Part shown: positions 61,227-64,000 of the stretch, in pieces
Layout: the number at the start of each line of letters is the position of its first letter
How positions within the stretch are numbered: position 1 is the first letter of the stretch
Origin: an uncultured Cryomorphaceae bacterium
Lineage (GTDB): Bacteria; Bacteroidota; Bacteroidia; Flavobacteriales; Schleiferiaceae
NCBI GenBank assembly: GCA_937120475.1
Contig: CAKZJV010000007.1
Coordinates: 1,256,068-1,320,067 of the forward strand
Direction of reading: 5' to 3'
Length of the DNA stretch: 64,000 nucleotides
Program-made: the position numbers and the translations under genes
Notes under the pieces: model-generated
Told to the model about the DNA's origin: nothing
Seen by the model: only the letters and a program-made list of their open reading frames with translations
Database searches by the model: none

Positions 61227-61796
61227 ATGAGCCTATACACGGAAGGCAAAGACTTTAAAGGATTAAATCACTCCGCCCAAACTTTACCCAAAGGCGAATA
61301 CGAGCACTGCACCTTCACCGGGTGCCACTTTGCCGATGGCCACCTTTCCAATTACACTTTCCTGGAATGCACTTTTGTAGATTGTGACTTCAGCAATACC
61401 CACCTGGGTAATACCGCTTTTCGGCAGGTCTTTTTTAAGGATTGTAAAATGGTGGGTGCTCACTTTAATGAGTGCAATAGCTTTTTACTGGAAATGAGCT
61501 TTGAAGCCTGCCTCATGCAGTTGGCTTCCTTTTATAGTTTACCGCTTGGCACCTGCCGGTTCCACCATTGTCAACTACCAGAGGCGGACTTTACCGAAGC
61601 AAACCTCTCCGCCTCGGTCATCCGGAACTGTGATCTTAGTCAGGCCGTTTTTGAGCAAACCAATCTGGAAAAAGCCGACCTGAGGGGTTCTTACGGCTTT
61701 ACCCTGGACCCTGAACTAAACCGGGTTAAAGGCCTGAAAATTTCTAAAGATAGTTTGGGGGGTTTGTTGGCCAAATACCAACTGCATGTTGAGTAA
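61227..61796 (+). CDS. Pentapeptide-repeat protein (McbG/Qnr-like)
   Basis: 189 residues from ATG 61227; the longer frame starts at a TTG. About thirty pentapeptide units follow the A(D/N)LxX rule with F, L or M in the centre, for example CTFTGCHFADGHLSNYTFLE and ADFTEANLSASVIRNCDLSQ, with a short break near residue 110. The quadrilateral beta helix is as in Qnr/McbG proteins, which mimic DNA and protect gyrase; the similarity is structural and no gyrase function is shown. The end is convergent with the DUF58 gene (3 bases apart). A terminator-like hairpin lies in the leader. Confidence 0.8.
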   Translation: MSLYTEGKDFKGLNHSAQTLPKGEYEHCTFTGCHFADGHLSNYTFLECTFVDCDFSNTHLGNTAFRQVFFKDCKMVGAHFNECNSFLLEMSFEACLMQLASFYSLPLGTCRFHHCQLPEADFTEANLSASVIRNCDLSQAVFEQTNLEKADLRGSYGFTLDPELNRVKGLKISKDSLGGLLAKYQLHVE

Positions 61797-61799
61797 AAG

Positions 61800-62741
61800 T
61801 CAATACAATTTCCTGCGTTTGAAAATGTAGCCTTCCATTACCGGATAGTAACCTTTGCGCACATCGGCTTCCACCAGGTCGATCTTATACTGCAAACAAC
61901 GCACTTTAAGATCGTGGGCAAAACGCTCCATCTCCTGACGGTAATACGATCGAACCTCGGCCGGGTTCATTTTCACCACGGTCTTACTCTCCAAATCGAC
62001 AAAGCGGTAAGGCCGTTCTTCAAAGGAAAAATCAAGTTCGGTTTGGTGGTCGGTAGTCCAGAAGAGGACCACCTCGTGTTTGTTGTACTTTAAATGTTGT
62101 AGTGCATCCAGCACCGCTTCTTCATTTTCCTGCATTTCAAAAAGATCGGAAAAAAGGAGCACCATCGAGCGTTTTGGGATGCGCTCCGCCAAAACGTGCA
62201 GACTTTCCGCGAGGCCGACTTTGGGCTCCTTTTTCACCTCCGGATCGTGATCCATGAGTGCTTTGCCAAGTTCAACGGTGATAGCCTTGTGATGCTGCCG
62301 GGTGGAACGGGCATCGGTCTTCACATCCGACCGACCGAAAAGTGTTAGTCCTACGGCATCGCGCTGCTTGCGCATCAGTTGCATTATAGCAAGAGCCGAA
62401 ACGGAAGAAAATAAAACCTTATTAGGCTCTTGCGCATTCCACAAACGCTCTACCGGGTAAAACATACTCCCGGAAGTATCGATCACCATGTGGCAACGCA
62501 GATTGGTCTCTTCCTCGTAACGCTTGGTATATAAACGGTCGGTGCGGCCGTACAACTTCCAGTCAATGTTACGGGTACTTTCTCCGGGATTGTAAATACG
62601 GTGTTCCGAAAATTCCACTGAAAAACCATGGTAAGGACTTTTATGCAAACCGGTAATAAACCCTTCCACTACTTGACGGGCATAAAGCTCCAGGTGTTCC
62701 AGGTCGCGGTATTTTTGCAAGTCAAAAGTTCCTTTATCCAT
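61800..62741 (-). CDS. DUF58 domain protein (VWA-like)
   Basis: 313 residues. VEFSEHRIYNPGESTRNIDW near residue 40 and RTDRLYTKRYEEETNLRCHM are the DUF58 signature (G-x-x-x-R-x-I-D-W and K-x-Y-x-E-E), followed by VIDTSGSMFYPVERLWNAQE with the VWA DxSGS site near residue 88 and LLFSDLFEMQENEEAVLDAL. Such proteins are usually co-encoded with a MoxR ATPase; none is in the window on this side. Role presumably in assembly or regulation of membrane complexes. Single gene, ATG start. Confidence 0.92.
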   Translation of the reverse strand: MDKGTFDLQKYRDLEHLELYARQVVEGFITGLHKSPYHGFSVEFSEHRIYNPGESTRNIDWKLYGRTDRLYTKRYEEETNLRCHMVIDTSGSMFYPVERLWNAQEPNKVLFSSVSALAIMQLMRKQRDAVGLTLFGRSDVKTDARSTRQHHKAITVELGKALMDHDPEVKKEPKVGLAESLHVLAERIPKRSMVLLFSDLFEMQENEEAVLDALQHLKYNKHEVVLFWTTDHQTELDFSFEERPYRFVDLESKTVVKMNPAEVRSYYRQEMERFAHDLKVRCLQYKIDLVEADVRKGYYPVMEGYIFKRRKLY

Positions 62742-62830
62742 CGATCAAATAAAGTGGGAATATAAGAGGTTTAGGATGAATTTCACCACCTACTTTATTA
62801 GAAGGTAATTCACTGAGGCAAGGGTAAACA

Positions 62831-62862
62831 AAAAAGCCTCCCGGTTTCCCGGGAGGCTTTTT
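62831..62862 (-). terminator. Intrinsic terminator after thioredoxin
   Basis: GCCTCCCGG and CCGGGAGGC around a 4-base loop, extended by A and T runs to a long stem, with six T on the minus strand. It starts 18 bases past the trxA stop. Confidence 0.9.
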
Positions 62863-62879
62863 AAATTTATGTTTACGGC

Positions 62880-63200
62880 TTAAGCCATTTGCGCATCCAG
62901 TTTACCGGATAATACGGTTTTAGGAGCTACACCTACTTGTTTATCTACAATTTCTCCGTTTTTAAATACGAGAAGCGTAGGGATGTTACGGATACCATAC
63001 TTCATGGAAATTTCCTGGTTTTCATCCACATTCACTTTGCCAATAACGGCCTTACCGTCATAATCCTTCGATAATTCTTCAACAATAGGACCTACCATTC
63101 TACAGGGGCCACACCATTCTGCCCAAAAGTCCACTAATACGGGCTTATCGGATTTCAATACTACATCTTCGAAGTTAGCATCGGTTATTTCAACTGCCAT
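62880..63200 (-). CDS. trxA: Thioredoxin
   Basis: 106 residues, standard length for TrxA. The active site [20 protein letters not shown] has Cys at about residues 30 and 33, and the cis-proline loop is [13 protein letters not shown] near 74. It reduces disulfides in the cytoplasm with NADPH and thioredoxin reductase. Single-gene transcript with its own terminator; the dnaE terminator lies about 60 bases upstream, so it is not co-transcribed. Confidence 0.97.
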   Translation of the reverse strand: MAVEITDANFEDVVLKSDKPVLVDFWAEWCGPCRMVGPIVEELSKDYDGKAVIGKVNVDENQEISMKYGIRNIPTLLVFKNGEIVDKQVGVAPKTVLSGKLDAQMA

Positions 63201-63260
63201 TCTTGAGTTATTCTGATTAATAAATAATTAAGTGTTCAAATATCTAACAAACAACGAACC

Positions 63261-63283
63261 AAAAAAGTCGTTTTCACGACCTT
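63261..63283 (-). terminator. Intrinsic terminator after dnaE
   Basis: On the minus strand AAGGTCGT, GAAA, ACGACTTTTTT form a hairpin with six T, 14 bases past the dnaE stop. The stem is short (five GC-rich pairs plus flanks) but the T run is good. Confidence 0.7.
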
Positions 63284-63296
63284 ATGCCAATATGGC

Positions 63297-64000
63297 TTAG
63301 GCGTTCAGTTGCATTTTCACAAAAGGTGTTTCATTCAAAGTATCCAGGAGTTCTCTCGATATCTCCACTCCACTGCTTCTTCGCGGCATCTTCACGTTCA
63401 CCTTTGGCTTTTCAGGGTCAAAGATCATTAAATTTAGCCTTTTCTTCCCCTTATGTTTTTCAACTATACCATTGATAAGCTCTATATTATCCTTGGTAAC
63501 ATCATTTAAAGCTATGGTAAGGCTTACAGATTGGCCCATTTGTTCCATCACATCCTGTAATAAGGTTACCTGTTTTAACTTGGGTTCCACCCGAGGCTGG
63601 GCACCTTCGTAGCTGGGTGTATAGCGATTGATAAAGCCTTTTACCATGAGCATTACATTGGTATCCAGGTAGGGTTTAAAGTTCAGGTATTCTTCCCCGA
63701 AAAGGGCAAACTCATGGTTGCCGGAAAAATCTTCGAGGGTAAATACACCAAAGGGTTTTCCTCTTTTTGTGGTAGCATGACGTACCTCTGAAATAATACC
63801 GGCTACCGTAAAGTCGGTAATACCATCCAGGCTGGCAAAACTCTTTAGCTCATGCGAGCAAAGCATTTTCAGTTCATACTTAAAATCATCCAGGGGGTGA
63901 CTGCTCAGGTAAATACCATTCACTTCCTTTTCCTTACCGAGAAGCATTAGGCGAGGCCAAGGGGTAACAGTAGGAATTTCCGGTTCGGGTAAGCTCACTT
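63297..64000 (-). CDS. dnaE: DNA polymerase III subunit alpha, C-terminal part (cut by window end)
   Basis: About 234 residues are visible; the frame is open at the right edge. LGKEKEVNGIYLSSHPLDDF near the start of the visible part is the conserved (E)xGxYxSxHPL segment just before the OB domain of DnaE. An OB-fold (FTVAGIISEVRHATTKRGKP, FGVFTLEDFSGNHEFALFGE) follows and a C-terminal tau-binding-like region ends in FVKMQLNA. The polymerase, PHP and finger domains lie beyond the window. It copies the chromosome as the replicase core. Confidence 0.95.
   Translation of the reverse strand, partial: VSLPEPEIPTVTPWPRLMLLGKEKEVNGIYLSSHPLDDFKYELKMLCSHELKSFASLDGITDFTVAGIISEVRHATTKRGKPFGVFTLEDFSGNHEFALFGEEYLNFKPYLDTNVMLMVKGFINRYTPSYEGAQPRVEPKLKQVTLLQDVMEQMGQSVSLTIALNDVTKDNIELINGIVEKHKGKKRLNLMIFDPEKPKVNVKMPRRSSGVEISRELLDTLNETPFVKMQLNA

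Overview
The window reads as a chromosomal piece of a Bacteroidota bacterium, probably a marine Flavobacteriales-type organism (the order is inferred). The grounds are two proteins with type IX secretion (T9SS) sorting domains, an UpxY-type NusG paralogue, a Reg_prop/Y_Y_Y sensor kinase with a LytTR partner, promoters of the TTTG...TAnnTTTG type, and moderate-to-low GC.

About 1-30.3 kb: one long minus-strand surface polysaccharide locus. The window cuts it at its downstream end. Transcription runs from high to low coordinates. It starts with Wza- and Wzc-like export proteins (27.1-30.3 kb), which have their own promoter and terminator. Next comes a regulatory pair, a winged-helix protein plus UpxY (25.8-26.9 kb). 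The biosynthetic operon of more than 25 tightly coupled genes follows: a TviB/TviC-like pair for UDP-HexNAcA, NeuB-NeuC-NeuA for a nonulosonic acid, a methyltransferase, a Wzx flippase, and two tandem FdtA-like ketoisomerases with two DegT-type proteins and acyltransferases (an amino-deoxy-sugar branch). A sulfotransferase and glycosyltransferases come next. Then there is an unusual block holding a HAD phosphatase, a divergent GAPDH, a second cytidylyltransferase, an FAH-fold protein, a 2-hydroxyacid dehydrogenase and a sialyltransferase-like protein. The locus ends with a Wzy/WaaL-like protein, a CapK-like ligase, two FemAB-like acyltransferases and a GT4.

30.4-35.0 kb: SLC13-cysC-cysD-cysN, a sulfate uptake and PAPS synthesis operon directly upstream of wza. 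No sulfite-forming genes are seen beside it. With the sulfotransferase inside the locus this suggests a sulfated exopolysaccharide.

35-43.8 kb: a T9SS type-B protein, a bestrophin-like channel, a tRNA-Asp(GTC) region carrying a GIY-YIG nuclease ORF bounded by a broken 5' half-copy of the tRNA and the intact tRNA, a T9SS type-A protein, and a propeller sensor kinase with a LytTR regulator.

44-56 kb: a run of minus-strand, mostly uncharacterised genes: TerB-like proteins, a voltage-gated K+ channel, a VWA-like lipoprotein, a four-TM coiled-coil protein, PH-like proteins and many small lipoproteins. Three of these genes share a Cys-rich C-terminal motif (DUF3761-like), and two proteins share a KGKYQ motif. 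It ends beside a second two-component pair (LytTR regulator and TPR HisKA_2 kinase, divergent).

58.5-64 kb: lipoproteins, a gene-poor stretch of about 0.93 kb, a pentapeptide-repeat protein, a DUF58 protein, thioredoxin, and the 3' end of dnaE, cut by the window edge.
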